This document shows positions 19,137 through 27,795 of a stretch of DNA of 64,000 nucleotides, piece after piece. The notes beneath the pieces are model-generated. The model was not told the origin of the DNA. It did no database searches and saw only the letters and a program-made list of their open reading frames with translations. The stretch lies in assembly GCF_900172265.1 (NCBI RefSeq), contig NZ_FWFK01000008.1, positions 168,710-232,709 of the forward strand, given 5' to 3'. Origin of the DNA: Roseivivax jejudonensis. GTDB lineage: Bacteria > Pseudomonadota > Alphaproteobacteria > Rhodobacterales > Rhodobacteraceae. Every line of letters begins with the position of its first letter. Within the stretch, counting starts at the first letter, position 1. The translations under genes were made by a program, and so were the position numbers.

Positions 19137-20318
19137 TCAGGCGTTGCGGCGCGGATCCTCCCACCGGCCGGAGAACCCCTCGGGCACCAGCAGGATCTCA
19201 CGGTCGATGTCGGTCACATGCCGACGCCCGCAGAGCGCCATCGAGATATCGAGCTCGTTGCGGATGATCTCCAGCGATTTCGTCACGCCCTGCTGTCCCA
19301 TCGCGCCGAGGCCATAAATATAAGCGCGGCCGATATGGACGCCCTTCGCGCCCATGGCGAGCGCCTTCAACACGTCCTGACCCGAGCGGATGCCGGAATC
19401 GAGGTGCACCTCGATCTTGTCGCCCACGGCGTCGAGCACAGGGGTCAGCGCCCGGATCGAGGACAGCGCGCCGTCGAGCTGGCGGCCACCGTGGTTCGAC
19501 ACGATGATCGCGTCGGCACCGACATTGACGGCCTGCCGCGCGTCCTCGGGATCCATGATGCCCTTGATGATGAGTGGGCCGTTCCACATGTCGCGGAACT
19601 GCCGGATGCGATCCCAGTTCAGCGACTGATCGAATTTGGCAGCCGTCCACGCCATCAGCGAAGAGGGATCGTCGATCCCCTCGACATGCCCGACGATGTT
19701 CCCGAACTGCCGCCTCTTGGTCGACAGCATGCCCATGCCCCAAGACCATTTCGTCGACAGGTCGATCATGTTGCGCAGCGTCGGTTTCGGTGGCGCGGAC
19801 AGCCCGTTCTTGTGGTCCTTGTGCCGCTGCCCGAGGAGTTGCAGATCGACGGTGATGACCGCGGCGGAGCATTTCGCCTCCTTCGCGCGATCGAACAGGC
19901 GCTGCATGTAGTCGTCGTCGGTCAAGGTGTAGACCTGCAGCCAGAACGGCTTGGACGTCGCAGCGGCCACATCCTCGATCGAGCAGATCGACATCGTGGA
20001 GAGCGTGTAGGGCACGCCGAACTTCTCGGCGGCCTTGGCGGCTTTGATCTCGCCGTCCCAGTGCTGCATCCCCGTCATGCCGACCGGCGCGAGGGCGACC
20101 GGCATTGATACGTCTTCGCCCAGCATTGTGGAGCTCGTCGTGCGGTTGGCCATGTCCACGGCGACGCGCTGACGCAGGTAGAGCTCGTCAAAGTCAGAGC
20201 TGTTCTCGCGGAAGGTCTGTTCCGTCCAGCTGCCCGACTCGCAGTAATCGTAAAACATCTTCGGGACGCGACGCTTGTAGATGCGCCTGAGGTCCTCGAT
20301 CTCGGTAATCACGGGCAT
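19137..20318 (-). CDS. lldD: FMN-dependent L-2-hydroxyacid dehydrogenase (LldD-like)
   Basis: This 393-residue alpha-hydroxyacid-oxidising flavoprotein is likely an L-lactate dehydrogenase feeding the quinone pool. It opens with a region like IEDLRRIYKRRVPKMFYDY. It has the catalytic histidine in SNHGGRQLDG and the FMN phosphate-binding segment DSGIRSGQDVLKALAMGAKGV. The ATG at 20318 has GGAGGAG upstream. It converges on the gtr-like operon. The FNR box at 20420 lies about 100 bases upstream and could also affect this gene. Confidence 0.9.
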   Translation of the reverse strand: MPVITEIEDLRRIYKRRVPKMFYDYCESGSWTEQTFRENSSDFDELYLRQRVAVDMANRTTSSTMLGEDVSMPVALAPVGMTGMQHWDGEIKAAKAAEKFGVPYTLSTMSICSIEDVAAATSKPFWLQVYTLTDDDYMQRLFDRAKEAKCSAAVITVDLQLLGQRHKDHKNGLSAPPKPTLRNMIDLSTKWSWGMGMLSTKRRQFGNIVGHVEGIDDPSSLMAWTAAKFDQSLNWDRIRQFRDMWNGPLIIKGIMDPEDARQAVNVGADAIIVSNHGGRQLDGALSSIRALTPVLDAVGDKIEVHLDSGIRSGQDVLKALAMGAKGVHIGRAYIYGLGAMGQQGVTKSLEIIRNELDISMALCGRRHVTDIDREILLVPEGFSGRWEDPRRNA

Positions 20319-20419
20319 TCCGGTTCTCCTCCGCGGCAGTGCCCGGAGGAGTAGCAAGGCCGGCCGTCACCGGCAATGTCGGCTCTGTCGCAGTGCCTCG
20401 GTGACGAGGTGTACGCCGG

Positions 20420-20433
20420 TTGATCGCGATCAA
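20420..20433. promoter_or_regulatory. Perfect FNR/FnrL box
   Basis: The sequence TTGATCGCGATCAA is an exact match to the FNR consensus TTGAT-N4-ATCAA. It is centred about 74 bases upstream of the flavodoxin ATG at 20501 and about 108 bases from the divergent lldD start. FnrL-controlled genes in Rhodobacteraceae carry this palindrome. Confidence 0.75.
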
Positions 20434-20500
20434 GGCGGGCTGGTGGGCGGTGCCCCAAGATGCAGGCGATCGGTGGGCATGCGGCTGACGGGAGGCAGGG

Positions 20501-21028
20501 ATGAAGATCTTGGTGGGATATGGAACGGGCGAGGGGCACACGCGGCGCATCGCGCGGCACGTGGCCGACCTGACCGTCGCCGAAGGTCATTCGGTCGAGC
20601 TTCTGAACCTCGCCGATGCGGAGGGCCTCGACCTGGCGCGGTTCGACCGGGCGCTTCTGGCCGCGTCCGTCCATGTGAACCACTACCAGCGCGCGCTCGG
20701 CACATTCGCGGCAAGGGAGGCGTCACGCCTCAACGCCATGCCGACGCTGTTTCTGTCGGTGTCGCTGGCCGCGGCCGGTCACGACGACGAGGACTGGAAG
20801 GGGCTTGAACGGATCCTCGCGGACCTCGAAGCGGCCACAGGCTGGACCCCGGGGCGCGTGTCGCAGATCGCCGGGGCGTTCCGGCCGGAGCGCTACGACG
20901 TGTTCCGACGCTTCGTGATGCGCCGGATCATCGCCGTGAAGGACCCGAAGGCGGACCTCGACGCGGGCAAGGACTACACCGACTGGCCCGCGCTCGACGC
21001 GCTGGTGCACGACTGGTTGCAAAGCTGA
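20501..21028 (+). CDS. Flavodoxin-domain protein, HemG-like protoporphyrinogen oxidase
   Basis: This 175-residue protein begins MKILVGYGTGEGHTRRIA, the FMN phosphate loop of flavodoxins. It continues as the HemG-type branch (SVHVNHYQRAL near residue 57, and the C-terminal KDYTDWPALDAL). HemG oxidises protoporphyrinogen IX in heme synthesis with a quinone acceptor. Another flavodoxin-like reductase function cannot be excluded. A perfect FNR palindrome lies just upstream, consistent with use when oxygen is low. Confidence 0.8.
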   Translation: MKILVGYGTGEGHTRRIARHVADLTVAEGHSVELLNLADAEGLDLARFDRALLAASVHVNHYQRALGTFAAREASRLNAMPTLFLSVSLAAAGHDDEDWKGLERILADLEAATGWTPGRVSQIAGAFRPERYDVFRRFVMRRIIAVKDPKADLDAGKDYTDWPALDALVHDWLQS

Positions 21029-21065
21029 GGCGCGGCACCGGCCAGTCGAGCGGTCCGGGGGCAGG

Positions 21066-21090
21066 GGCCGGGCGAGTTCGTCGCCCGGCC
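21066..21090. terminator. Bidirectional hairpin terminator
   Basis: The stem GGCCGGGCGA pairs perfectly with TCGCCCGGCC across the loop GTTCG. It sits in the 69-base space between two converging genes, the flavodoxin and the carboxynorspermidine synthase. There is no T-tract, so strength is uncertain. Confidence 0.65.
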
Positions 21091-21097
21091 GGGCGGA

Positions 21098-22336
21098 TCA
21101 GGCGTTCCAGGGCCGGTCGTCGTTACCGATTTGGACCCGGGTCGGCAGACCGATGCGATCGAGAACGGTAAAGAACGGCTTGGGGTCGAGTTCCTCGACG
21201 TTCTTCATGGTCTTCGTGTCCCAGTCGCCCTGCGCGATCAGGATCGCGGCGGCCACCGGCGGCACGCCCGCCGTGTAGGAAATGCCCTGGCTGCCGACTT
21301 CCTCGTAGGCATCCTTGTGATCGGCGACGTTGTACACGAAGGCTTCGACATCCGAGCCGTTCTTGGTCCCTTTCACGAGATCGCCGATGCAGGTCTTGCC
21401 CGTGTAGTTCGGCGCGAGGCTCGACGGATCGGGAAGGCACGCCTTCACGACCTTGAGCGGCACGACCTCCTGCCCCTCGGCGAGGCGGACCGGGTGCTCG
21501 GACAGCAGGCCGATATTCTTCAGCACGGTAAACACGTTGATGTAGTGCTCGCCGAACCCCATCCAGAAGCGCACGTCGGCCTGCGGATAGTTGGTGGCGA
21601 GCGAGTGCACCTCGTCGTGCCCGGATTGGTAGGCCGTCTGCTTGCCCACGACCGGCAGATCCCACTCTCGGCCGGTTTCGAACATCGACTTTTCCTTCCA
21701 CTTGCCGTCTTCCCAGTAGTAGACGACGCCGGTGAACTCGCGGAAGTTGATCTCGGGATCGAAATTGGTGGCGAAATACTTGCCGTGCGAGCCCGCGTTC
21801 ACGTCGACGATGTCGATGCTCTTCACCTCGTCCATGAATTCGTCGATCGCGTAGCGCGCGTAGGCGTTCACCACGCCCGGGTCGAAGCCCGCGCCTAGGA
21901 TCGCGGTCACGCCCTTCTCGGCGCAGGCGTCGCGCTTTTTCCACTCGTAGTTGGCGTACCACGGCGGGGTCTCGCAAATCTTGTCGGGCTCTTCGTGGAT
22001 GGCCGTGTCGATATAGGCCGCGCCGGTGGCGAGGCAGCCGTCGAGGACGTGCATGTTCACGAAGGCGGTGCCGACGTTGATGACGATCTCTGCGCCGGTC
22101 TTGCGGATGAGGTCGGCGACCTGATCGGATTGGGTCGCGTCCACCTGGTGGGTCTCGAAAACGCCGTCCTGCTTCATCGCGCCCTTGGCGTGAACGCTCT
22201 CGACGATCGCGTCGCATTTCGCCTTGGTTCGCGAGGCGATGTGAAGGTCGCCGAGGATGTCGTTGTTCTGCGCGCACTTGTGCGCAACGACCTGGGCGAC
22301 GCCGCCGGCGCCGATGATGAGAACGGTCTGCTTCAT
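21098..22336 (-). CDS. Carboxynorspermidine synthase (saccharopine dehydrogenase family)
   Basis: This NAD(P)H-dependent enzyme condenses a diamine with aspartate semialdehyde to carboxynorspermidine or carboxyspermidine. The 412-residue product starts KQTVLIIGAGGVAQVVAHK with the Rossmann GxGGxxQ motif and contains CLATGAAYIDTA and GAGFDPGVVNAYARYA. It is followed upstream on the same strand by nspC, the next enzyme, which identifies the polyamine role. The ATG at 22336 fits relatives; a longer in-frame reading through the spacer is spurious. Confidence 0.92.
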   Translation of the reverse strand: MKQTVLIIGAGGVAQVVAHKCAQNNDILGDLHIASRTKAKCDAIVESVHAKGAMKQDGVFETHQVDATQSDQVADLIRKTGAEIVINVGTAFVNMHVLDGCLATGAAYIDTAIHEEPDKICETPPWYANYEWKKRDACAEKGVTAILGAGFDPGVVNAYARYAIDEFMDEVKSIDIVDVNAGSHGKYFATNFDPEINFREFTGVVYYWEDGKWKEKSMFETGREWDLPVVGKQTAYQSGHDEVHSLATNYPQADVRFWMGFGEHYINVFTVLKNIGLLSEHPVRLAEGQEVVPLKVVKACLPDPSSLAPNYTGKTCIGDLVKGTKNGSDVEAFVYNVADHKDAYEEVGSQGISYTAGVPPVAAAILIAQGDWDTKTMKNVEELDPKPFFTVLDRIGLPTRVQIGNDDRPWNA

Positions 22337-22392
22337 GGGTGCGAGACCCCCTTTTGTCTCCTGAGTGGGTTCCGGGGCGAAAGGGCCGGAGC

Positions 22393-23490
22393 TCAGCCGA
22401 GCGCCGCCTTGAAATCGTCGTAGCCGAAATCGCGCACGAGACGTTCCGTCCCGTCGGTCTCGCGGATGGCGATGGCCGGCATCTTGACGCCGTTGAACCA
22501 GTTCTTCTTGACCATCGTGTAACCGCCAGCGTCCTGAACGGACAGCCGGTCCCCGGCGGTCAAAGGCTGGGGAAAGCGGAACTCGCCGAAGATGTCCCCG
22601 GCAAGACAGGATTTGCCGCAGATCATCCATTCCTCCGGCCCGTCGTCGGGCGTCATCTTGCCGCTCTCGCGGTAGATCAGCAGGTCGAGCATGTGCGCCT
22701 CGACGGAGCTGTCGACGATGGCGAGGTTCTTGCCGTTGTGGAGGGTGTCGAGAACCGTGACCTCGAGCGTGGTCGAATTGGTGATCGCGGCCTCTCCGGG
22801 CTCGAGATAGACCTGCACCTCGTTCTGCCCGCCGAACCGCTTGAGACGCTCGGCAAGCTTGTCGAGAGGGTAGCCATCGCCGGTGAAGTGGATGCCGCCA
22901 CCGAGGCTGATCCAGTCCATCCGGCGGATCAGGTGGCCGAAGCGCTGCTCGATCATGCCGAGCATGGCGTCGAAACGCTCGAAATCCGCATTCTCGCAGT
23001 TGTTGTGGAACATGAAGCCCGAAATCATGTCCGCCACCGGCTCGATGTCCTCGGGCGCGTGCTCGCCAAGACGCGAAAACGGGCGGGCCGGATCGGCGAG
23101 GTCGAAATCCGAGGTGGAGACGCCCGGATTGACACGCAGGCCGCGCGTGTGATCCCGGCTCGGCGCTTCGAACCGGCGCAACTGGTTGGCGGTGTTGAAG
23201 ATGACCTTGTCCGAGACGCGGATCACCTCGTCGATCTCGTGATCGGCCCATGCGACGGAGTAGGCGTGTGTCTCGCCGCCGAACTCCTCCGCGCCGAGCT
23301 TGACCTCGAACAGCGACGAGGAAGTCGTGCCGTCCATGTATTGCCGCATCAGGTCGAACACGCCCCACGTGGCAAAGCACTTGAGCGCGAGAAGGGACTT
23401 CGCGCCGGATTCCTCGCGCAGCCAAGCGATCTTCTCGAGGTTCGGAAGAAGTCGCGACTTGTCGATGAGGTAATAGGGCGTGTCAGGCAT
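22393..23490 (-). CDS. nspC: Carboxynorspermidine decarboxylase
   Basis: This is a PLP enzyme of the alanine racemase/ornithine decarboxylase fold III group that decarboxylates carboxy(nor)spermidine to the triamine. The PLP lysine is in LLALKCFATW (Lys37). The conserved HNNCEN, SLGGGIHFTGDGYP and CGKSCLAGDIFGE segments are present. Its 365-residue length is typical. It is 56 bases upstream of the synthase gene in the same direction, forming the alternative spermidine route common in this family. Confidence 0.95.
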   Translation of the reverse strand: MPDTPYYLIDKSRLLPNLEKIAWLREESGAKSLLALKCFATWGVFDLMRQYMDGTTSSSLFEVKLGAEEFGGETHAYSVAWADHEIDEVIRVSDKVIFNTANQLRRFEAPSRDHTRGLRVNPGVSTSDFDLADPARPFSRLGEHAPEDIEPVADMISGFMFHNNCENADFERFDAMLGMIEQRFGHLIRRMDWISLGGGIHFTGDGYPLDKLAERLKRFGGQNEVQVYLEPGEAAITNSTTLEVTVLDTLHNGKNLAIVDSSVEAHMLDLLIYRESGKMTPDDGPEEWMICGKSCLAGDIFGEFRFPQPLTAGDRLSVQDAGGYTMVKKNWFNGVKMPAIAIRETDGTERLVRDFGYDDFKAALG

Positions 23491-23700
23491 GGCGCTGGAC
23501 CTTTCCTCTCGCTGTCAGGCCTAGAGCAAGGCACGGGCACGCGGGATCACGCCCGCGGAGTGGGAGATAGAGGCTCTGCGCGGGTGGGACAAGGCGGGGG
23601 CCGTGTCACCTGCCTTCTGTCGCTCGCGCGAGAGCCGTGCGGGGGACGCCCGGAAGTCAGCACAAGAGGTCCCTCAGGGACGGGGCGCAAACGCGGCGGT

Positions 23701-24492
23701 CTAGGCGGAGTGCGCGCCGTCGGCGAGCGACTTGACGAAGGCCAGCACGTCCTCGGTCTTTCGCCCGGACGCCATCTCGCTGACGATGGCCGAACCGACG
23801 ACGCAGCCATCGGCCGTGCCGGCGATCTCGCGCGCGGTGTCCGGCGTGCGGATGCCGAAGCCCACGATCACGGGCAGGTCTGTCTGCGCCTTGATCCGCG
23901 CGACCTCCGGTCCGACCTCGGCGGCCTGAGCGGCGGCCGCACCTGTGATGCCGGTGATCGAAACGTAGTAGACGAAGCCCGACGTGTTCTCGAGCACCTT
24001 CGGCAGCCGCTTGTCGTCGGTCGTGGGCGTGGCAAGGCGGATGAAGTTCAATCCTGCCTTTTGCGCGGGAATGCAGAGCTCGTCATCCTCCTCGGGCGGC
24101 AGGTCGACGATGATCAATCCGTCGATGCCGGCCTCCCGCGCCTGCGACAGGAACCGGTCCACGCCGCGCGAATAGATCGGGTTGTAGTAGCCCATCAGCA
24201 CGATCGGCGTCTCGTCGTCGTCCTCGCGGAACGCGCGCACCATGCCGAGCGTCTGGTCGAGCGTCATGTGTCCGGCGAGCGCACGCTGCCCGGCCTCCTG
24301 GATCGTCGGGCCGTCGGCCATGGGGTCGGTGAAGGGCAGGCCGAGTTCGATCACGTCGACGCCGGCGCCGGGAAGACCCTTCATCAAGGCGAGCGACGTG
24401 TCGACGTTCGGATCGCCCGCCATGATGTAGGCGACGAACGCCTTGCGACCCTCGGCGCGCAGCGCGGCGAATGTGTTCTCGATCCGGGTCAT
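23701..24492 (-). CDS. trpA: Tryptophan synthase alpha subunit
   Basis: This subunit cleaves indole-3-glycerol phosphate to indole for the beta subunit. The 263-residue barrel protein carries [19 protein letters not shown] with the catalytic Asp region and YYNPIYSRG. The phosphate-binding [11 protein letters not shown] and GCVVGSAIV also occur. The ATG at 24492 ([11 protein letters not shown]) fits relatives better than an upstream ATG at 24516. trpB is not adjacent. A short GTCCC-TCA-GGGAC palindrome lies just downstream (23669-23681). Confidence 0.97.
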   Translation of the reverse strand: MTRIENTFAALRAEGRKAFVAYIMAGDPNVDTSLALMKGLPGAGVDVIELGLPFTDPMADGPTIQEAGQRALAGHMTLDQTLGMVRAFREDDDETPIVLMGYYNPIYSRGVDRFLSQAREAGIDGLIIVDLPPEEDDELCIPAQKAGLNFIRLATPTTDDKRLPKVLENTSGFVYYVSITGITGAAAAQAAEVGPEVARIKAQTDLPVIVGFGIRTPDTAREIAGTADGCVVGSAIVSEMASGRKTEDVLAFVKSLADGAHSA

Positions 24493-24666
24493 GGTCTCTG
24501 TCCGTCCTCCGTCCACTCAGTGGGATCCCCTGCCAGCGCAGCCGTGGGAAATCAATGGCGTTCGGCGCCGAGGCCGTGTCACCCTGCGCGGGCGCGCCGC
24601 CGGATGCCCCCGGGAACCCCGGTCGGGACCCGGCGTTGACCGCCGATCAGAGGAGACAGACTTTCG

Positions 24667-25128
24667 ATGCGACCCATAGCGTTCCTGGCCCTGCCGCTCG
24701 TCGTTGCCGCCTGCGCGGCGCCAATTGCCCCGTCCTCGGGGCCGATGGCACAAGGGGGCATGGCTGCCAACTGGACGCTTGGCCCGGACGGCCGCCGCGC
24801 CGTCCTGCCCGCCACCGGCGACAGCCCGCAGGTCAGCATAGCTTGTGAAACCTCGGCCACCGGCAGCCCGGCCCCGGTCTGGACCGTCGCGTCGCCGGCG
24901 CCGGACGGGGCCGGAGAGATCCTGCGCATCGCCTCGAGCGGGTTCAGTTCGGCGCTGGGCATGACCGGGGTCGGCGGCGTGTGGCGCGGCGCGGTTGCGC
25001 TCGACGATGCCAGCCGGCAGGTCCTGCGCGATGGCAGCGGGCCGGTAACATTCACCCTGCGCTCCGGCGTGTCGGCCACCGCCGCCAATGCCGGCCCGGC
25101 GCTCGACATCTACGCCAGCTGTTCCTGA
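24667..25128 (+). CDS. Small predicted lipoprotein
   Basis: This 153-residue protein has a signal peptide ending in the lipobox VVAAC and no recognised domain. The mature part is rich in Ala, Gly and Ser, contains two cysteines (in IACETS and at the penultimate residue) that could form a disulfide, and is probably beta-rich. GGAG lies just upstream of the ATG. The epimerase gene begins ten bases after its stop, so they may be co-transcribed without shared function. Confidence 0.7.
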   Translation: MRPIAFLALPLVVAACAAPIAPSSGPMAQGGMAANWTLGPDGRRAVLPATGDSPQVSIACETSATGSPAPVWTVASPAPDGAGEILRIASSGFSSALGMTGVGGVWRGAVALDDASRQVLRDGSGPVTFTLRSGVSATAANAGPALDIYASCS

Positions 25129-25138
25129 CGGGGTCTAC

Positions 25139-26038
25139 ATGCGCATTCTCTTCACCGGGGGCTCCGGCAAGGCCGGCCGCCACGTCGTGCCGTATCTTCG
25201 CGATCTGGGGCATACGATCGTCAATGCCGACCTGCAGCCGCTCGGGGCGAGCGGGGTCGACGACCTGCGGGTCGATCTGACCGACAGCGGGCAGGTCTGG
25301 GCTGCGCTCACGCAATTCGGCGATATCGGCGAGCTCGACGATCCCGCGGCGACAGACCGGTTCGACGCGGTGGTCCACTTCGCCGCGATCCCGCGGATCC
25401 TGATCGCCTCGGACGGCGAGACCTACCGCACCAATGTCATGGGCACCTACAACGTGATCGAGGCCGCGGTGAAGCTCGGCATCCGCAAGGTCGTCTTCGC
25501 CTCTAGCGAGACCACCTACGGCATCTGCTTTGCCCGCGGAGAGATGGTGCCGGACTACGTTCCCGTCGACGAGGCGCACCCGACGATCCCGCACGACAGC
25601 TATGCCATGTCGAAGGTCGCCAACGAGGTGACGGCGCGCAGCTTTCAGGCGCGCTCGGGCGTCGACATCTACGGCCTGCGGATAAACAACGTCATTGAAC
25701 CTCATGAATACAAATCGGATTTTCCCGCCTACCTGCAGGATCCGGACCTGAGGCGGCGCAATATCTTCGCCTATATCGACGCACGCGACCTGGGGCACAT
25801 GGTGGAATGCTGCCTGAACACCGACGGGCTCGGCTACGAGGTGTTCAACGTCGCCAACCCCGACACATCTGTCGGCATCCCCTCGGCGGAGGTCGCGCAA
25901 CGGTTCTATCCGGGCGTGCCCGTGGCCCGCGAGATGGGCGAATGGGAGACGTTCTATTCGATCGAAAAGGCGCAGCGGCTTCTGGGCTACGCGCCGAAGC
26001 ATTCGTGGCGCGACGCCCTCGGGATGGAACGGCCCTGA
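25139..26038 (+). CDS. NAD-dependent epimerase/dehydratase (extended SDR)
   Basis: This 299-residue protein has the Rossmann motif GGSGKAG at residues 7-13 and the catalytic YAMSK (Tyr-x3-Lys) with the SSETTYG serine upstream. It is likely a nucleotide-sugar or uronate epimerase/dehydrogenase. HFAAIP and NVMGTYNVIEAA are family features. The substrate is not evident from neighbours. The ATG at 25139 places the glycine loop at the normal N-terminal position. Confidence 0.85.
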   Translation: MRILFTGGSGKAGRHVVPYLRDLGHTIVNADLQPLGASGVDDLRVDLTDSGQVWAALTQFGDIGELDDPAATDRFDAVVHFAAIPRILIASDGETYRTNVMGTYNVIEAAVKLGIRKVVFASSETTYGICFARGEMVPDYVPVDEAHPTIPHDSYAMSKVANEVTARSFQARSGVDIYGLRINNVIEPHEYKSDFPAYLQDPDLRRRNIFAYIDARDLGHMVECCLNTDGLGYEVFNVANPDTSVGIPSAEVAQRFYPGVPVAREMGEWETFYSIEKAQRLLGYAPKHSWRDALGMERP

Positions 26039-26180
26039 CGCCCGGACGGTGATGCGGGTGGCCCCGGGCGCCGGACACCCCGGAAAAAATGCGCGGCGAT
26101 CCGCGCGTCCCGCCGCGCACGCCTGCAATGCCCGCCGACGCCGCTTGCCGAGATGCCGTCCGGCACGTTATGCGACACGC

Positions 26181-26810
26181 ATGTTGCGCACTGCTATAAT
26201 TGCCGGCCTTGCCGCGTTGCCCACGACGCTGGGTGCTCATCCGCACGTCTTCGTGGACACGGTTTTGAACGTCGTCGTCGACGATCAGGGCCGGATCACC
26301 CAGACCGAGATGACGTGGAGCTACGACGAGCTCTTCACGCTGCTCATCCTCGAGGACGAGGGCCTCGATTCCGACGCGGACGGACAGCTGACGGACGCCG
26401 AGCGCAAAGAGCTTCTGGGTTTCGACTTCGAGGTCTGGCCCGAGGGTTTCGAGGGCGATCTGTACCTCGAGGCGCAAGGGGAGAAGGTCGAACTCGGGCA
26501 CCCGGTCTCGACCGAGATCGACGTCATCGAGGGCCGGATCGTGGCGACACACACGCGCACGGTCCCCGACGTGCCCGCCGAGGGCGCCGTCTTTCGCCAG
26601 TACGACCCGACCTACTACGTCGCCTACACGCTCGACGAGGTGACGGTCAGCGGAGAGTGCAGCGCAGACGTCGCCGCGCCGGATCCCGACGCCGGTGAAG
26701 AGGCGCTCGCGCAGGCGCTCACAGAGGCGTCGGAGGACCAGTTCGAGGTGCTCGAGCTCGGGGTACATTACGCCGACACGATCATGGTGACATGCGCGCC
26801 ATCCTCCTGA
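26181..26810 (+). CDS. DUF1007 family exported protein
   Basis: This 209-residue protein has a signal peptide (MLRTAIIAGLAALPTTLG) followed by AHPHVFVDT, the histidine-rich start of the DUF1007 family. The mature chain is acidic, with an EF-hand-like DSDADGQLTDAE stretch. DUF1007 proteins accompany NicO/RcnA-type exporters and probably bind or deliver the metal in the periplasm. The gene overlaps the exporter gene by 19 bases, so the pair is coupled. Confidence 0.85.
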   Translation: MLRTAIIAGLAALPTTLGAHPHVFVDTVLNVVVDDQGRITQTEMTWSYDELFTLLILEDEGLDSDADGQLTDAERKELLGFDFEVWPEGFEGDLYLEAQGEKVELGHPVSTEIDVIEGRIVATHTRTVPDVPAEGAVFRQYDPTYYVAYTLDEVTVSGECSADVAAPDPDAGEEALAQALTEASEDQFEVLELGVHYADTIMVTCAPSS

Positions 26811-27754
26811 GCTTCGCCGCGCTGATCGCGGTCCTCGCGATCTGGCTATGGGGCTTCGGCGGTGCCGCGCACGTGGCGGCCTGGGCCGCCGCAGGGCAGG
26901 CCGAGGCGCAGCGGTCCATGGCGCTTGCGCTCCGCGCGCTGCGGGCCGGCGAGCCCGGCGCGCTCGCCACGCTTTGCGGGCTTGCCTTCACGTACGGGGT
27001 CTTTCACGCGGCTGGGCCCGGCCACGGCAAGGTGCTGATCGGCGGCTACGGGATAGGGCGCCGTGTCGCCGTGCTGAAGCTGAGCGCGCTCGCCCTTCTG
27101 TCGAGCCTCGCACAGGCCGCGACGGCGGTGATCCTCGTCTACGGGGGGCTATGGCTACTCGGCTGGGGCCGGACCGAGATGACGGGCGCGGCCGAGAGGG
27201 TCTTCGCCCCGGTCAGCTACGGTGCGATCGGTCTGATCGGTCTCTACCTTCTCGTGCGTGGCGGCCGCCGGCTCTGGCCCGCCCGCGCGCTGCAGCTGCA
27301 GGGTGCGGCGGCGCCGGCGGGGGCCGCCGCAGGCCACCACCATCACCATGATCATCACCATCATTCGGTCGCAGAGACCGGGGCCGAGTGTCCCGGCTGC
27401 GGCCACGCGCACGGGCCGACTCCCGAAGAGGCCGCGCGCGTGGGATCGGTGCGCGAGGCGCTGGCCCTGATCGGGGCCGTGGCGATCCGCCCCTGCACCG
27501 GCGCGCTGTTCGTTCTCATCCTGACGTGGCGCATGGACATCGCGGGCGCGGGCATCCTCGCGACCTTCGCAATGGGGCTCGGAACCGCTGCGATCACCGT
27601 CGGCGTCGCCGTGGCCGCGATCACGCTGCGGGAAGGCGCGCTGACGCGACTCTCGGCCGGACCGGGCAGTGCGCGCATCCTCGCCGGCATCGAGGCATTG
27701 GCCGGCGGCGTGATCGCGCTTCTTGCGCTGGAGTTGATGATGCGGGCGCTCTGA
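26792..27754 (+). CDS. NicO/RcnA family nickel-cobalt exporter
   Basis: This 320-residue inner-membrane protein has six to seven hydrophobic segments. It contains HAAGPGHGKVLIGGY, the histidine-bearing signature of the NiCoT/NicO family, and a second RPCTGALFVLIL segment. A cytoplasmic loop near residues 180-205 is extremely His-rich (GHHHHHDHHHHS) and followed by CPGCGHAHG, a probable metal-sensing or loading site. The metal cannot be fixed from sequence alone. Confidence 0.88.
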   Translation: MRAILLSFAALIAVLAIWLWGFGGAAHVAAWAAAGQAEAQRSMALALRALRAGEPGALATLCGLAFTYGVFHAAGPGHGKVLIGGYGIGRRVAVLKLSALALLSSLAQAATAVILVYGGLWLLGWGRTEMTGAAERVFAPVSYGAIGLIGLYLLVRGGRRLWPARALQLQGAAAPAGAAAGHHHHHDHHHHSVAETGAECPGCGHAHGPTPEEAARVGSVREALALIGAVAIRPCTGALFVLILTWRMDIAGAGILATFAMGLGTAAITVGVAVAAITLREGALTRLSAGPGSARILAGIEALAGGVIALLALELMMRAL

Positions 27755-27795
27755 GCAGCCTTGCGGGGCGCAGGCGCCGGGCGTAGAGCCCCGGC

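Noticed and set aside
21098..23425. Apparent fusion of carboxynorspermidine synthase with an upstream 350-residue segment
   Set aside because: The upstream segment is nspC read in the wrong frame. The synthase begins at the ATG at 22336 with a normal Rossmann start.
26195..26200. TATAAT hexamer as a promoter for the DUF1007 gene
   Set aside because: It lies inside the signal-peptide codons, after the only sensible start codon, so a transcript from it could not encode the protein.
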